Origin: an uncultured bacterium
GTDB lineage: Bacteria > Patescibacteria > JAEDAM01 > Absconditabacterales > Absconditicoccaceae
DNA: 6,740 nucleotides
Assembly (NCBI GenBank): GCA_903904545.1
Contig: CAIVDB010000056.1
Span: forward strand, 1-6,740
Reading direction: 5' to 3'
This document shows, piece by piece, positions 6,077 to 6,740 of this stretch. Position numbers and translations under genes: made by a program. The notes under the pieces are model-generated. The model had not been told where the DNA came from. It saw only the letters and a list, made by a program, of their open reading frames with translations, and ran no database searches. The stretch's first letter is position 1, and every line of letters begins with the position of its first letter.

Positions 6077-6119
6077 CAATATAAGTATTTTTTCCTCTTT
6101 ATCTCTTTCCCCTAGGAAA

Positions 6120-6740
6120 ATGATTGCTATCAAACACCACGTTACTCGCGTACATCAACATCTCAAGATCCATCACAGGAAGTATCTTTTTTGATCTCTT
6201 TTTGGATGATTGATGATCAAACTCATGCTTGTGATGCTCACCTGAGCAGGACTCTTGGAGTCTTCGACTCATCAGACGTATGCAGCCCCAAATTTCGATT
6301 GTGCTAACGTCACTGATGTCTCTCAGGCAGAATGTAATGCTCTTGTAGATCTCTATGTCGCTACAGATGGTGATCATTGGACAAACTCTTGAGGATGGTT
6401 GACAAATACAGGTGTCTCTACTCGATCTGGAGTAAGTGCTGCTACAGGACGTGTATATCAACTTTTCCTAATCAGCAACAATCTTTCTGGAGTACTCCCT
6501 TCATCTCTAGGGAATCTTACAGGGTTAGTAAGACTGTATCTTGCTCATAATACACTTACAGGAACAATCCCTACAGAGATAGGCAATCTTAGATGATTAC
6601 AAGTACTTTATTTACAAGACAATAATCTTAACTGAGCACTCCCTTCTTCTATTGGTAATCTTACACAACTAGGGGATTTTCAGTTATATTCGAACCTTCT
6701 TTCTGGAGCGCTTCCTGAATCGATTGGTAACCTTACAGGA
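6120..6740 (+). CDS. Exported leucine-rich-repeat protein, 3' end beyond the window
   Basis: The frame starts at ATG 6120-6122 and runs off the window (207 visible residues). TGA at 6192, 6207, 6243, 6390, 6594 and 6633 is read as Gly. A long basic, His-rich N-region (residues 1-23) precedes a hydrophobic stretch (about 31-46) and a possible signal-peptidase site in TYAAPNFDC (about 53-61). ATG 6213 (residue 32, MIKLMLVML) would give a standard signal peptide and cannot be excluded. ECNALVDLYVATDGDHWTNS (71-90) is the N-terminal cap seen in secreted LRR proteins. Four LRRs of 24 residues follow, starting about 114, 138 and 162, with the fourth cut, of the plant-like type LxxLxLxxNxLxGxIPxxIGNL. 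The protein is probably surface-exposed and may bind proteins or cells; this is inference. Confidence 0.9.

Overview
The window comes from an A+T-rich bacterium that reads UGA as glycine (genetic code 25). Code 25 is known from the candidate phyla Absconditabacteria (SR1) and Gracilibacteria (BD1-5), and the sequence does not decide between them. In the standard code almost every gene here looks shattered. With UGA read as Gly, each becomes one full-length protein, and the new glycines fall on invariant positions: DLRGNGGGLL and FQGIG in the S41 protease, LKPGG in the methyltransferase, SNAG and RGSF in superoxide dismutase, and KSGVDLP and VSGEE in the ferredoxin. TGG still encodes Trp (GSGWTWL in superoxide dismutase). 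All nine visible gene ends are TAA or TAG and none is TGA. By hand count, about 42 of roughly 128 glycine codons are TGA. All coordinates below use this code.

Layout. Positions 3-566 (+) are the 3' end of a helical-repeat protein of unknown function. Eight genes then lie on the minus strand: a SAM methyltransferase (612-1232), a membrane-anchored coiled-coil protein (1385-1783), an HU-type DNA-binding protein (1986-2261), a sigma-70-family factor (2458-3027), a [2Fe-2S] ferredoxin (3048-3359), an S41 C-terminal processing protease (3561-4844), a UPF0102/YraN-like protein (4878-5231) and an iron-type superoxide dismutase (5308-5895). Divergent from the last is the start of an exported leucine-rich-repeat protein (6120 to the window end, +).

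Transcription. Likely co-transcribed sets on the minus strand are superoxide dismutase, YraN and S41 protease (gaps of 76 and 33 nt), and ferredoxin followed by sigma factor (20 nt gap). HU looks monocistronic, with its own promoter and a good intrinsic terminator. The gaps between genes are short. Several carry unusual repeats: a 23-bp tandem array, three degenerate 7-bp arrays and a palindromic G/C-rich element. Most starts lack a Shine-Dalgarno sequence.

Biology. The set combines housekeeping functions (HU, protease, YraN), oxygen and redox handling (superoxide dismutase, ferredoxin), one regulator (sigma factor), and at the edges repeat proteins, one of them exported, that could mediate contacts with other molecules or cells. 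That last point is inference. No CRISPR array, tRNA, rRNA or transposase was seen.
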